Of a stretch of 64,000 nt of DNA, positions 17,930 to 27,363 are shown piece after piece. This DNA comes from Falsochrobactrum tianjinense (GTDB lineage Bacteria > Pseudomonadota > Alphaproteobacteria > Rhizobiales > Rhizobiaceae). The stretch spans positions 71,164-135,163 of the forward strand of contig NZ_JAHRVA010000006.1 in assembly GCF_019100495.1 (NCBI RefSeq). The letters run 5' to 3'. Positions within the stretch are counted from its first letter, which is position 1; every line of letters begins with the position of its first letter. The position numbers were made by a program, and so were the translations under genes. The notes under the pieces were generated by a model that saw only the letters and a list, made by a program, of their open reading frames with translations, ran no database searches and was not told the origin of the DNA.

Positions 17930-19075
17930 TTATTTGTAGTCTAGCTCGGCCAGAATTGCTTCTTCATCTTCGCCAAGTTTTGGCGAACGCCGGTCGAGCT
18001 TGAGTTCTGCATCCGAGAACCGGATCGGCGTACGCAAACCCGGAATGCCCTGCGGATCGATCATCATGCCGCGAGCGATAAATTGCGGATCGGCAAACAC
18101 ATCAGCCACCGTATTGATCGGCCCCGCAGGAACACCAATGCTTGCCAGTTCGGCCAGAAGATCGTCCCGTTGCCACAGTCGCGTTTTTTCTTCCAGTAGA
18201 ACTGTAAGGGCGGCACGATTGGCGACGCGCGCTGCATTGGTCACGAAGCGCTCGTCCCGAATCAGCGCGTCAACACCCAGCAAGGTTGCCAGCTTTGCGA
18301 ACTGCCCGTCATTGCCGCACGCTATGATGAAATAGCCGTCAGATACCGGTAATGTCTGGTAAGGCGCGATATTGGGATGCGCATTGCCCATGCGCTTTGG
18401 CGTGATGCCTGATGCCTGATAATTCATCGCCTGATTGGCGAGAACCGCCGCCATGCAGTCGAACAGCGCCATATCGATATGCTGTCCTTGCCCTGTGCGC
18501 TCGCGCATAATGAGAGCCGATTGAATGGCGATCACGCTATAAAGCCCGGTAAATATATCGGCAAAAGCGACACCGATCTTTTGCGGCTCGCGATCCGGCT
18601 CACCGGTCAAATCCATGATGCCGCCCATGCCCTGAATCATGAAATCATAACCCGCGCGCTCGGCATAAGGACCGCTGTGCCCGAAGCCAGTGATCGAGCA
18701 ATAGATCAGGCGCGGATTGATCGCCTTGAGGCTTTCGTAATCGAGTTGGTATTTATCCAGCCCACCAAATTTGAAATTCTCTATAACGATATCGGCATCC
18801 GCCACGAGTCGCCGGACAAGCTCCTTGCCCTCATCGGTGCGGAAATCAGCTCTGATCGAGCGCTTGCCCCGATTGCAGGCGTGAAAATAAGCTGCGGACT
18901 TCTCGCCCTCGACCTCAATGAAGGGAGGCCCCCATTGGCGAGTGTCATCGCCTTCCGGGCTTTCTACCTTTATAACATCAGCACCAAGATCAGACAGGGT
19001 TTGGCCGACCCATGGTCCGGCCAGAATGCGAGCGAGTTCGATCACTTTGAGACCGGCAAGCGGTGTATTCTGCAT
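17930..19075 (-). CDS. CaiB/BaiF family CoA-transferase, probably glutarate-specific
   Basis: Class III CoA-transferase, about 381 aa. The start PLAGLKVIELARILAGPWVGQTLSDLGADVIKVE, here given only by its ends, is the family CoA-binding region, and the catalytic Asp is expected in the GLYSVIAIQSAL-preceding helix. Its neighbour is glutaryl-CoA dehydrogenase, so it probably activates glutarate with succinyl-CoA as donor (like SUGCT/GcoT). ATG 19075 with GGAAGG upstream is preferred over 19090, which sits on the T run of the preceding terminator. Formyl-CoA transferase activity is the main alternative. Confidence 0.85.
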   Translation of the reverse strand: MQNTPLAGLKVIELARILAGPWVGQTLSDLGADVIKVESPEGDDTRQWGPPFIEVEGEKSAAYFHACNRGKRSIRADFRTDEGKELVRRLVADADIVIENFKFGGLDKYQLDYESLKAINPRLIYCSITGFGHSGPYAERAGYDFMIQGMGGIMDLTGEPDREPQKIGVAFADIFTGLYSVIAIQSALIMRERTGQGQHIDMALFDCMAAVLANQAMNYQASGITPKRMGNAHPNIAPYQTLPVSDGYFIIACGNDGQFAKLATLLGVDALIRDERFVTNAARVANRAALTVLLEEKTRLWQRDDLLAELASIGVPAGPINTVADVFADPQFIARGMMIDPQGIPGLRTPIRFSDAELKLDRRSPKLGEDEEAILAELDYK

Positions 19076-19090
19076 GTTGAAACCTTCCAT

Positions 19091-19122
19091 GAAAAAGCCC
19101 GCCCACAGGAAGCGAGCGGGCC
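19091..19122 (-). terminator. Terminator or attenuator between gcdH and the CoA-transferase gene
   Basis: On the minus strand GCCCGC and GCGGGC arms are followed by TTTTTC, ending just before the CoA-transferase start. It should reduce read-through from gcdH. Confidence 0.7.
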
Positions 19123-19147
19123 ATCGTGACGGCGGCAGGAATGGCGA

Positions 19148-20332
19148 TCAGAAAAACGCCTGAATGCCAGTCTGTGCCCGCCCAAGGATCAGGGCGTGAA
19201 CATCATGCGTTCCTTCATAGGTATTCACGGTTTCCAGATTCTGCGCGTGGCGCATGACATGATATTCGATCTGGATACCGTTACCGCCATGCATGTCGCG
19301 CGCCTGCCGGGCAATATCGAGTGCCTTGCCGCAATTGTTGCGCTTGACGATGGAAATCATTTCCGGCGCCATTTTGTCTTCATCGAAAAGGCGTCCGACC
19401 CGAAGGCTTGCCTGAAGGCCAAGCGCGATCTCCGTCTGCATATCGGCCAGCTTCTTCTGGTAAAGCTGTGTGCCTGCAAGCGGTTTATTGAATTGCTTGC
19501 GGTCAAGGCCATACTGGCGCGCACGGAACCAGCAATCTTCCGCAGCGCCCAGAACACCCCATGAAATGCCGTAGCGCGCACGGTTGAGACAGCCAAACGG
19601 TCCCTTGAGGCCAGAAACATTGGGCAGCAAAGCATCCTCGGAAACTTCCACGCCATCCATGACGATTTCGCCGGTGATGGAAGCACGCAGCGAAAGTTTC
19701 CCTCCGATTTTCGGGGCAGAAAGTCCCTTCATGCCTTTGTCGAGCACAAAGCCGCGAATGGCATTGTCATGTGCTGCTGACTTTGCCCATACGACGAAAA
19801 CATCGGCGATCGGGGAATTGGAAATCCACATTTTTGAACCGGACAGGCGATAGCCGCCATCGATTTTCTCGGCGCGGGTCTTCATCCCGGCTGGATCGGA
19901 ACCAGCATCAGGTTCGGTCAGACCGAAACAGCCGATGAGCTCGCCCGATACGAGGCCCGGCAGATATTTCTTGCGCTGCTCGTCCGAGCCATAGGCATAG
20001 ATCGGATACATGACGAGGGAAGATTGCACGCTCATCATCGAGCGGTAACCGGAATCCACGCGCTCGACCTCCCGCGCGACCAATCCATAGGAAACATAGC
20101 CTGCATTGGCTGCGCCATATTCTTCCGGAAGCGTGACTCCCAGCAGACCTGCCTGCCCCATGAGTCGGAACAATTCGGGATCGGTGGTTTCGTCCATATA
20201 AGCTTTCTCGACGCGCGATTGCAGAACGTCGCTGGCAAATGCCTTGGCTGAGTCGCGGATCATGCGCTCGTCTTCGGTCAATTGCTCATCAAGCAGAAAT
20301 GGATCTTCCCAGTTAAAAGCCGCGCGTGACAT
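19148..20332 (-). CDS. gcdH: Glutaryl-CoA dehydrogenase
   Basis: FAD enzyme that oxidatively decarboxylates glutaryl-CoA to crotonyl-CoA, in lysine, tryptophan and glutarate breakdown. 394 aa; begins [20 protein letters not shown], typical of GcdH. Acyl-CoA dehydrogenase signatures are [17 protein letters not shown] and the C-terminal [10 protein letters not shown], then the [17 protein letters not shown] stretch with the catalytic Glu. ATG 20332 has a strong GAGGAG upstream; the frame from 20386 adds 18 unconserved residues. It diverges from a LysR gene. Confidence 0.93.
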   Translation of the reverse strand: MSRAAFNWEDPFLLDEQLTEDERMIRDSAKAFASDVLQSRVEKAYMDETTDPELFRLMGQAGLLGVTLPEEYGAANAGYVSYGLVAREVERVDSGYRSMMSVQSSLVMYPIYAYGSDEQRKKYLPGLVSGELIGCFGLTEPDAGSDPAGMKTRAEKIDGGYRLSGSKMWISNSPIADVFVVWAKSAAHDNAIRGFVLDKGMKGLSAPKIGGKLSLRASITGEIVMDGVEVSEDALLPNVSGLKGPFGCLNRARYGISWGVLGAAEDCWFRARQYGLDRKQFNKPLAGTQLYQKKLADMQTEIALGLQASLRVGRLFDEDKMAPEMISIVKRNNCGKALDIARQARDMHGGNGIQIEYHVMRHAQNLETVNTYEGTHDVHALILGRAQTGIQAFF

Positions 20333-20407
20333 GCATAGTCTCCTCAAATTCGGTTGGTGCAAATATGACGCGGTACAGAAAGCCATGCAATCGACGTTTA
20401 CTCATCG

Positions 20408-20430
20408 ATCTATTCCATTTAGTAATAGAT
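20408..20430. promoter_or_regulatory. LysR-type operator between gcdH and its regulator gene
   Basis: Inverted repeat ATCTATT-N9-AATAGAT containing a T-N11-A core, ending one base before the LysR start. This is the expected form of a LysR binding site and suggests autoregulation plus control of divergent gcdH. Confidence 0.65.
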
Positions 20431-20431
20431 T

Positions 20432-21364
20432 ATGAACTCACTATCCCGACGCCTTCTTCCCTCTACCAGTGCGCTGGCCGCGTTTGACGCCGTGGCTCGG
20501 CATAAAAGTTTTTCTGCCGCCGCCGAAGAATTGTCTCTGACCCAAGGCGCCGTGAGCCGTCAGATTGCCGTGCTGGAGGAACAGCTTGGCGCAGCGCTTT
20601 TCGACCGCAGCAGCCGCCATGTAGTGCTTTCCGATGCCGGCCGCACCTATCTCGATATTGTTGGACCGGCGCTGGCGTCCATTCGCGCTGCTTCACTCCA
20701 GGTGATGTCGCAAATGCGCGGAACGACGCTCAATCTGGCATTCCTGCCGACATTCGGCACACGATGGCTGATCCCGCGCATCCCGCGTTTTGTGGCGCAA
20801 TATCCGGATATTATCCTGAATTTTGCGACGCGCATCGGCCAGTTCGATTTCGAACGCGAAGGGCTTGATGCGGCAATCCATACCGGCCAGGCTGATTGGC
20901 CCAATGCCGACTGCACATTTTTACTTGAGGAGATTGTAGCGCCGGTATGCAGCCCAAAGTTTTTGCAAGAGCATCCGATAAGTGCAGCGCAAGATTTGCT
21001 GCGCTTGCCGCTCTTCAATATGGCGTCGCGCCCAGGCGCTTGGAAGCACTGGTTCAAAAGCCTTGATATTACAGCCCCCGTTTCCGGCGGCATGCGTTTC
21101 GAGCAATTTTCAAACGTTTCACAGGCTTGCATTGCCGGACTTGGCATCGCGCTCATGCCTCTGTTTCTCATCAGCGCTGAAATCGAGAACAGGCAACTCG
21201 TCATCGCCTATCCGCATACGGTAAAAAGCCCGAGCAGCTATTATTTCATAACGCCTAAAGCGCACGCCAATGCACCTGCGGTCGCCGCGTTCCGCGACTG
21301 GCTTCTGGGCGAAGTCAGCCGCGAATTCGACCCTCATGCAATTGAATTGCTGACGATTTCATAA
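20432..21364 (+). CDS. LysR family regulator (GcvA-like), probable glutarate regulator
   Basis: 310 aa. The N-terminal winged helix-turn-helix ([29 protein letters not shown]) is of the GcvA-like subgroup, and the C-terminal part is a LysR substrate-binding domain. It diverges from gcdH across 99 bp that hold a matching inverted repeat, so it most likely senses glutarate or glutaryl-CoA. This resembles the gcdR-gcdH-gcoT arrangement of Pseudomonas. The 3' end overlaps the convergent monooxygenase gene by 31 bases. Confidence 0.88.
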   Translation: MNSLSRRLLPSTSALAAFDAVARHKSFSAAAEELSLTQGAVSRQIAVLEEQLGAALFDRSSRHVVLSDAGRTYLDIVGPALASIRAASLQVMSQMRGTTLNLAFLPTFGTRWLIPRIPRFVAQYPDIILNFATRIGQFDFEREGLDAAIHTGQADWPNADCTFLLEEIVAPVCSPKFLQEHPISAAQDLLRLPLFNMASRPGAWKHWFKSLDITAPVSGGMRFEQFSNVSQACIAGLGIALMPLFLISAEIENRQLVIAYPHTVKSPSSYYFITPKAHANAPAVAAFRDWLLGEVSREFDPHAIELLTIS

Positions 21365-22317
21365 GAGCGCAAACGCTTTTGATGGTCATAAATCATGCCG
21401 GTGATCATCAGTTCATCGGCACCGGTCCGGTCCGCAAATTCGCTTATGCCTTTTGCCACCGTTTCAGGTCTGCCCACAACGCGGCATGACAGCATCTGAC
21501 GAATGAGCGCCTTCGCGGAAGGGTCCAGCTGTTCCGCATAACCTTCCACCGGAGGAGGAAGCTTGCCCGGACGACCGGTGCGCAGATTGACGAAAGACTG
21601 CACCTGCGAGGTGAACAGATAATTTGCTTCCTCGTCCGTATCGGCGGCAATCACGTTCAATCCCAACATGACATGAGGCTTGTCGAGATATTGCGATGGT
21701 TCGAAACGCTCGCGATAAAGCGCAACGGCTCGTTCCATTTCTGCAGGGGCAAAGTGTGACGCAAAGGCATATGGCCGACCCAATATAGCGGCAAGCTGCG
21801 CGCCGAATAGGCTCGAACCCAATATCCAGATCGGCACGTTCAGCCCACCGCCCGGCACAGCCTGCACCCGCTGCCCCGGCTCGACAGGACCGAAATAATT
21901 AGTCAGTTCGACCACATCCTGCGGAAATCCATTCGGGTCGCTGTCAAGCGTGCGTCGCAGCGCATGGGCTGTGACCGGATCGGTTCCGGGCGCGCGCCCA
22001 AGGCCCAGATCGATGCGTCCGGGAAACAGAGATTCGAGCGTGCCAAACTGCTCCGCCACCACAAGAGGCGCATGATTCGGCAACATAACACCCCCGGCCC
22101 CAACGCGAATGGTCGAGGTACCTGCAGCAACATGGCCGATCACCACCGCGGTCGCAGCACTGGCGATTCCCGGCATATTGTGATGTTCGGCAAGCCAGTA
22201 GCGGTTGAAACCGAGATGTTCCGCCTGCCGGGCGAGTTCCAGTGTATTGCGCAGAGACTGTCCGGCATCGCTGCCTTCGGGAACGGGTGAGAGATCGAGA
22301 ACGGATAAAGGTATCAT
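21334..22317 (-). CDS. LLM class flavin-dependent oxidoreductase (luciferase-like)
   Basis: Bacterial luciferase-like TIM-barrel monooxygenase using FMNH2, 327 aa. Begins [12 protein letters not shown] and contains [17 protein letters not shown] and [13 protein letters not shown], marks of the MsnO8/YhbW subgroup. Substrate unknown. The separate flavin reductase-like gene at 9685 could in principle supply reduced flavin. Its 3' end overlaps the convergent LysR gene. Confidence 0.88.
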   Translation of the reverse strand: MIPLSVLDLSPVPEGSDAGQSLRNTLELARQAEHLGFNRYWLAEHHNMPGIASAATAVVIGHVAAGTSTIRVGAGGVMLPNHAPLVVAEQFGTLESLFPGRIDLGLGRAPGTDPVTAHALRRTLDSDPNGFPQDVVELTNYFGPVEPGQRVQAVPGGGLNVPIWILGSSLFGAQLAAILGRPYAFASHFAPAEMERAVALYRERFEPSQYLDKPHVMLGLNVIAADTDEEANYLFTSQVQSFVNLRTGRPGKLPPPVEGYAEQLDPSAKALIRQMLSCRVVGRPETVAKGISEFADRTGADELMITGMIYDHQKRLRSYEIVSNSIA

Positions 22318-22362
22318 GCCTGCTCATATGGGTTGATAACTTAAGGTTGCAACATCAGCCAG

Positions 22363-22397
22363 AAAAAAGGGCAACCTACTTCTAGGCTGCCCTTCAA
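22363..22397 (-). terminator. Terminator after the RND permease gene
   Basis: On the minus strand GAAGGGCAGCC pairs with GGTTGCCCTT around TAGAAGTA and is followed by a T run. Confidence 0.85.
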
Positions 22398-22416
22398 GTG
22401 TTCTTCAATGCAAGTT

Positions 22417-25400
22417 TCAGTGATGCGGAGCAGGCTCTGGCGCACCGCTGCCTTCTTGGGCGGGCTGGGCGGGCAAGAACTCGCCCTCCACATCCTTCTT
22501 GGCGATGAAAGTATAGAACATCGGCACCACGAAAAGCGTGAAGATCGTGCCGATGGTGATGCCGGTGAAAATAACCAGGCCCATAGAATAGCGCGCCGCA
22601 GCGCCCGCGCCGCTGGCGGTGATCAGCGGTACAACGCCAAGCGCCATGGCCGCCGTCGTCATCAGAATCGGGCGCAGGCGGGTTTCAGCAGCGATCACGA
22701 TCGCTTCGCGGCGCGTATGCCCATGTAGGCGGCGCTGCTGATTGGCAAATTCCACCATCAGAATACCGTGCTTGGTTATCAATCCTACGAGAGTGATCAG
22801 ACCGACCTGCGTATATATGTTCAGCGTACCTAGACCGAGATTGAGCGGCACGATAGCACCAAAGATTGAAAGCGGCACCGACATCATGATGATGAATGGA
22901 TCACGGAAACTTTCAAACTGCGCCGCCAGAACCAGATAGATGACGATAACGGCCAGACCAAAAGCGATCAGGATCGTGTTGCCCTGCTCCACTTCAAGTC
23001 GCGATTGGCCCGAATAATCGAGGAAGAAGCCTTCCGGCATCTTCTGCCGCGCCAGATCGACCAGTGTCTGAAGCCCTTGGCCCGTGGTCACGCCCGGTAG
23101 AGGCAAAGCTGAAATTGTTGCGGAGTTCAACTGGTTGAACTGCTCGATAGCTGCCGGAGAGGCGTTCTGCTTGATCTGAATGACAGATGACAAAGGCACC
23201 ATGGAACCCGAAACGCTGCGGACATAGAAGTCGCCGAGGTTTTCCGGATTGGCACGATAGACATCAGGAACCTGCGTTATGATGTCATAGCTGTTCGAAT
23301 CGCGATCGAATTTGGCGATTGACGCGCCGCCCGTAAGAAGACCCAGAGTCGCCCCGATCTCGCTCACCTGAATACCAAGTGTTGCGGCACGGTCGCGATC
23401 GATGGTGATCGTCGTTTGCGGCGCATTAAAGGAGAGCGAGTTCTGCACAATGATATACTGACCCGTCGCCTGCGCTTCGTTCTTGATTTCTTCCGCAAGT
23501 TCAAAGACCTGATCGGCCGGGCCGGTAGACTGCAAAGCGATAGAGATTGGCAGGCCGCCGCCTGTACCCGGCAAGGAGGGCGGCGCAAAAATGAATGCCT
23601 CGACGCCGGCCAGCTTGTTCAGGCGTTCGGTCAGATCCTGCTGGATTTCCTTTTGAGAACGCGTGCGATCTCCCCAATCATTGAGCACCCACAGCGCGAT
23701 ACCGGAGTTGGTGCCGCCATCCATACCGACGATCTGAAAACGCGTTTTCAGTTCCGGCAGGTCTTTCGTCAATTCATCAATCTGCTCGGCGTAAAGATTA
23801 GTATAGGCCGAGGTCGCATATTGCGGCGCATTGAAGAGCGAGAATAGCGCCCCGACATCTTCTTCCGGGGCGAGCTCACTCGATGTATTCATAAACAGAA
23901 AACCGGTCAGGCCAACCAGAGCCGCCACGATCATCAAGGTGATCGAACGATAATCCAGCGAGTTCGACACGCGGCGGTGATACCACTTTTCAACTTTGGT
24001 GAATGTATTGTCGATAAAGGTCTGGAAACGTGATGTATCCCCGTGCTTGAGGATGCGCGCGCACATCATCGGCGAGACAGTCAAAGCCGCTACACCTGAA
24101 ATAATAACGGCACCCGCCAACGTGAAGGCGAACTCACGGAACAGCGCACCTGTCAGTCCGCCAGTAAAGCCAAGGGGAGCAAACACCGCTGCCAGCGTAA
24201 TTGTCATGGCAACAATCGAGCCGGTGATTTCCTTCATGCCTTTGAAGGCCGCGTCCATCGGGCGTAACCCTTCCTCGATATGCCGATGGATGTTCTCCAG
24301 AACGACGATGGCGTCATCCACCACCAGACCGATTGCCAAAACCATCGCCAGAAGTGACAGAAGGTTGATCGAAAAACCAAGCACATAAAGGAAGAAACAG
24401 ACCCCGATCAGGGAGATCGGAATTGTGACGATCGGAATTATAACCGAGCGAAAAGATCCCAGAAACACGATAATGACAAGAATGACGATCGCCATCGCTT
24501 CGGCAATAGTCGTAAACACTTCCTCAATGGACGAACTGATCTGCTCGGTCGCGTCATAGACGAGTTCGATGGACATGCCTTCGGGCAGTGAGGCCTGAAT
24601 GGAAGGCAGTTCCTTGCGCACGGCAGTCGCCATATCGATGGGATTGGCGGCAGGAGTTGGGAAGACGCCAAGGAATGTGCCCGCAGAGCCATTGAACGAA
24701 ACGATGGTATCGGTGCTCTCGGCAGCCAACTCGACCCTCGCCACGTCGCGCAGGCGCACCACATCATCGCCCGACGTTTTGAGCGGCATCGCGCCAAAAG
24801 CTTCCGGTGTCTGCAACGTCGATTCCAGCGTGATCGAAGACGAAACATATTCGTTCTTGGTCTTGCCGGGTGCGGAAAGGAAGTTCGACGCTCGGATGGC
24901 CGCAAGAACTTCAGACGCCGTAATCTCATGTGCCGCAAGCTGGATCGGATCGAGCCAGACACGCATCGAATAAATCTGCCCGCCAAGAATTTCAGCCTTG
25001 GCGACGCCCTGAATGGTCGACATGCGGGGCTGGATGACGCGTTCCAGATATTCGGTGATCTGCTCGCTTGTCATATTCGGGTTCTGCGCAGCCAGATACA
25101 TCGTGGCGAAGCTCTGCCCCGTACCCTTAACAATCACCGGATCTTCTGATTCGGATGGCAACTTGCCGCGAACCTGATTAACTTTGGCAATGACTTCGGT
25201 CAGCGCCGCATCCGGATTTGCGCCGAGCTTCATCTGTACTGTCACCACCCCCATGGACGGGCGGCTCGATGAAGTCACATAATCAATATTTTCGGTTGTC
25301 GCGACGGCCTCAGCGATTGGCGCTGTGATAAACCCCTGAATTAGCTCGGCGCTAGCACCGGCATAGGTGGTGGAAATCGTGATAACCGTTTCATCTACCT

Positions 25401-25515
25401 TTGGATATTCGCGTACTGAAAGCTGTGCGATCCCCTGTAGACCTAGAAGAATGATCATGAGGGCAACCACGGTGGCAAGCACGGGTCGCCGGATGAAAAT
25501 ATCGGAAAAACTCAT
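22417..25515 (-). CDS. RND efflux permease (HAE1 family)
   Basis: Inner-membrane drug/proton antiporter of a tripartite pump, 1032 aa with about 12 membrane segments and two large periplasmic loops. The TM4 proton-relay motif is present as AIGLVVDDAIVVLENIHRH, and the N-terminus (SDIFIRRPVLATVVALMI) is typical of the family. It starts 9 bases after the adaptor stop. No outer-membrane channel gene is in the operon, so a shared TolC-type channel (BepC in Brucella) is probably used. Substrates are unknown; I do not assign it to the characterised BepE or BepG. Confidence 0.93.
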   Translation of the reverse strand: MSFSDIFIRRPVLATVVALMIILLGLQGIAQLSVREYPKVDETVITISTTYAGASAELIQGFITAPIAEAVATTENIDYVTSSSRPSMGVVTVQMKLGANPDAALTEVIAKVNQVRGKLPSESEDPVIVKGTGQSFATMYLAAQNPNMTSEQITEYLERVIQPRMSTIQGVAKAEILGGQIYSMRVWLDPIQLAAHEITASEVLAAIRASNFLSAPGKTKNEYVSSSITLESTLQTPEAFGAMPLKTSGDDVVRLRDVARVELAAESTDTIVSFNGSAGTFLGVFPTPAANPIDMATAVRKELPSIQASLPEGMSIELVYDATEQISSSIEEVFTTIAEAMAIVILVIIVFLGSFRSVIIPIVTIPISLIGVCFFLYVLGFSINLLSLLAMVLAIGLVVDDAIVVLENIHRHIEEGLRPMDAAFKGMKEITGSIVAMTITLAAVFAPLGFTGGLTGALFREFAFTLAGAVIISGVAALTVSPMMCARILKHGDTSRFQTFIDNTFTKVEKWYHRRVSNSLDYRSITLMIVAALVGLTGFLFMNTSSELAPEEDVGALFSLFNAPQYATSAYTNLYAEQIDELTKDLPELKTRFQIVGMDGGTNSGIALWVLNDWGDRTRSQKEIQQDLTERLNKLAGVEAFIFAPPSLPGTGGGLPISIALQSTGPADQVFELAEEIKNEAQATGQYIIVQNSLSFNAPQTTITIDRDRAATLGIQVSEIGATLGLLTGGASIAKFDRDSNSYDIITQVPDVYRANPENLGDFYVRSVSGSMVPLSSVIQIKQNASPAAIEQFNQLNSATISALPLPGVTTGQGLQTLVDLARQKMPEGFFLDYSGQSRLEVEQGNTILIAFGLAVIVIYLVLAAQFESFRDPFIIMMSVPLSIFGAIVPLNLGLGTLNIYTQVGLITLVGLITKHGILMVEFANQQRRLHGHTRREAIVIAAETRLRPILMTTAAMALGVVPLITASGAGAAARYSMGLVIFTGITIGTIFTLFVVPMFYTFIAKKDVEGEFLPAQPAQEGSGAPEPAPHH

Positions 25516-25524
25516 CGCGCGCGC

Positions 25525-26658
25525 CTATTGGTTGCCAACCGCAGGGGTCGGGTTGATGGTATTGTCGATTGTTACCGGCATGCCCGGCGCAAGGCGATTC
25601 TGGCCTGCTGTAATGATGACATCGCCCTGCTTGAGACCATCGGTGATCTCGGCAACACCACCATAACGCCGACCGATCTTCACGAATACCTGTCGTGCGA
25701 CCTGTCGGTCAGCCTGATCCTCCGGGGCTTCCTCGCCTTCCTTTGGCTCCTCCGGGCGAACCGCATAGACATAATCACCATAGAGGCTTGTCACAATTGC
25801 AGTTTGCGGCAATGCGAGCACATTATCCTCTTGTGGAAGTTCAACGCGCACCTGCACGAATTGGCCCGGCGTTAGCCGGGGTTCGGAATTTTTTACTTCC
25901 GCACGAACCGAAACAAGTCGAGTGGACGGATCGATCTTCGGATCGATGCCGACAATCGTGCCCTTATAATTGAGGGACTGGCTGTTCGATCCAGCTTCGA
26001 CGTTTTGGCCAAGCTTGATGGCAGAAAGCGATTGTTCGGGTACTGTGAAATCGATGCGCATCGTATCAGTTTCCTGCAAGGTGGCAATCACCGTGCCGGG
26101 CGTGAGATACTGGCCTATGTCGACCTTAGCGATTCCGATAACCCCGGAAAACGGCGCTGTGACGGTCTTCTGCTCCAATACAGCCTGAAGCTTGGCAACC
26201 ATTGCCCGCTTGGCGCTTGCCGCCGCGGCAGTCGTATCGACATCGGACACCGCACCGACACCGCGTGTGCGCAAGGTATCGGCACGTTTGAGGTTCTGCT
26301 CGGCAAGAACCGCCTCGGCCTGTGCGGCGGCGAGATCAGCTTTCTCGATACTGTCCTCAAGCTTCAGTAAAACATCGCCCACTTCGACGGTCTGGTTCGC
26401 CTTGAAACCAATTTCCTGCACGATACCGTTGACCTGTACCGTCAGATCGATACCGTTTCGCGCATTGGCCGTGCCGATCGCTTCTATCCCCGGCGTCCAG
26501 GTACCCGGCTCCAGCGTAATAGTCGAAACAGTCTTGGCTGGCTGTTGCATATTGGCGAAGAAATCCTTGATCGCCTGTGTTCGGAAAAGATTGAATCCGA
26601 CGAGTCCGCCAACGACGATCGCCAGAAATATTATTGCCAAAATAAGGCGCTTGATCAT
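25525..26658 (-). CDS. RND pump periplasmic adaptor (membrane fusion protein)
   Basis: 377 aa. One N-terminal membrane anchor (LILAIIFLAIVVGGLVGF), then a barrel/lipoyl region (VNGIVQEIGFKANQTVEVGDVLLKL), a helical hairpin (about residues 105-150), and a beta-barrel with GVIGIAKVDIGQYLTPG and VRAEVKNSEPRLTPGQFV. No lipobox, so it is membrane-anchored rather than a lipoprotein. It is the first gene of the pump operon and diverges from a TetR gene. Confidence 0.92.
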   Translation of the reverse strand: MIKRLILAIIFLAIVVGGLVGFNLFRTQAIKDFFANMQQPAKTVSTITLEPGTWTPGIEAIGTANARNGIDLTVQVNGIVQEIGFKANQTVEVGDVLLKLEDSIEKADLAAAQAEAVLAEQNLKRADTLRTRGVGAVSDVDTTAAAASAKRAMVAKLQAVLEQKTVTAPFSGVIGIAKVDIGQYLTPGTVIATLQETDTMRIDFTVPEQSLSAIKLGQNVEAGSNSQSLNYKGTIVGIDPKIDPSTRLVSVRAEVKNSEPRLTPGQFVQVRVELPQEDNVLALPQTAIVTSLYGDYVYAVRPEEPKEGEEAPEDQADRQVARQVFVKIGRRYGGVAEITDGLKQGDVIITAGQNRLAPGMPVTIDNTINPTPAVGNQ

Positions 26659-26755
26659 TGCGGATGCACTCCAAAGGCGGCGTTGGCGAACTGCCTGTCG
26701 GTTTCCGTTGCAGCGCTCGCACGTATTTTACTTGAACTAAAGAGGCGAAAAACTG

Positions 26756-26771
26756 TACCGTCCAGACGGTA
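26756..26771. promoter_or_regulatory. TetR-type operator between the pump operon and its regulator
   Basis: Palindrome TACCGTC-CA-GACGGTA, 36 bases before the TetR start and 97 before the adaptor start. This is a typical TetR-family site for efflux pumps. Confidence 0.75.
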
Positions 26772-26806
26772 ATGTCAACTATCGAACTGTCAGGAAGCCA
26801 ACGAAA

Positions 26807-27352
26807 TTGCTATCAAGGAACAAGGTATCTTCGCGTGAGCGCATTGTGCGTGCAGCAGTGGAACTGGCCCAGGAAGTCGGTCCTGCACATATATCCCTTG
26901 ATGCGGTAGCCGCCCGTGCCGGACTTTCGAAAGGAGGACTGCTTTATTCTTTTCCCACCAAGGCCCGGCTCCTGGAAGCTGTAGTCGAAGAATATATGAA
27001 AGAACATGAGCGCGCCATGAAGGTGCAGGAAAATCTTCAGCAGGGTGAACAAAACCGTGTGGCGCGGGCTTTTGTCGATGTTTATCGTGTTCACTCCGAC
27101 GATGCGCCGCCCGGTTGCGGTGTTCTTGCCGCCCTCATGGAAAACCCAGATTTCATGATTCCGGTGCGCCATTACCACCGAGTCCTGCTCAACCGAATGC
27201 TTGATGATGCCAGCGACACCGACATTGCCCTGATTGCCTACCTCGCCCTGACGGGGCTTGAATGCGGCAAGCTTCTCGACTGCGAAGTACTCTCGGAGAA
27301 GGAACGCCACTCCGTTATCTGTCGGCTGGAAAAAATACTCGAAGCTGGCTGA
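26807..27352 (+). CDS. TetR family repressor of the adjacent RND pump
   Basis: 181 aa. N-terminal helix-turn-helix (SRERIVRAAVELAQEVG, then LDAVAARAGLSKGGLLYSF) and a ligand-binding C-terminal domain with conserved C-terminal TetR-like features. The start is TTG at 26807 with AGGA about 11 bases upstream; no in-frame ATG exists between it and the operator. Divergence from the pump operon over an operator-like palindrome makes it the probable local repressor. Ligand unknown. Confidence 0.87.
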   Translation: MLSRNKVSSRERIVRAAVELAQEVGPAHISLDAVAARAGLSKGGLLYSFPTKARLLEAVVEEYMKEHERAMKVQENLQQGEQNRVARAFVDVYRVHSDDAPPGCGVLAALMENPDFMIPVRHYHRVLLNRMLDDASDTDIALIAYLALTGLECGKLLDCEVLSEKERHSVICRLEKILEAG

Positions 27353-27363
27353 TCACACTTCGA

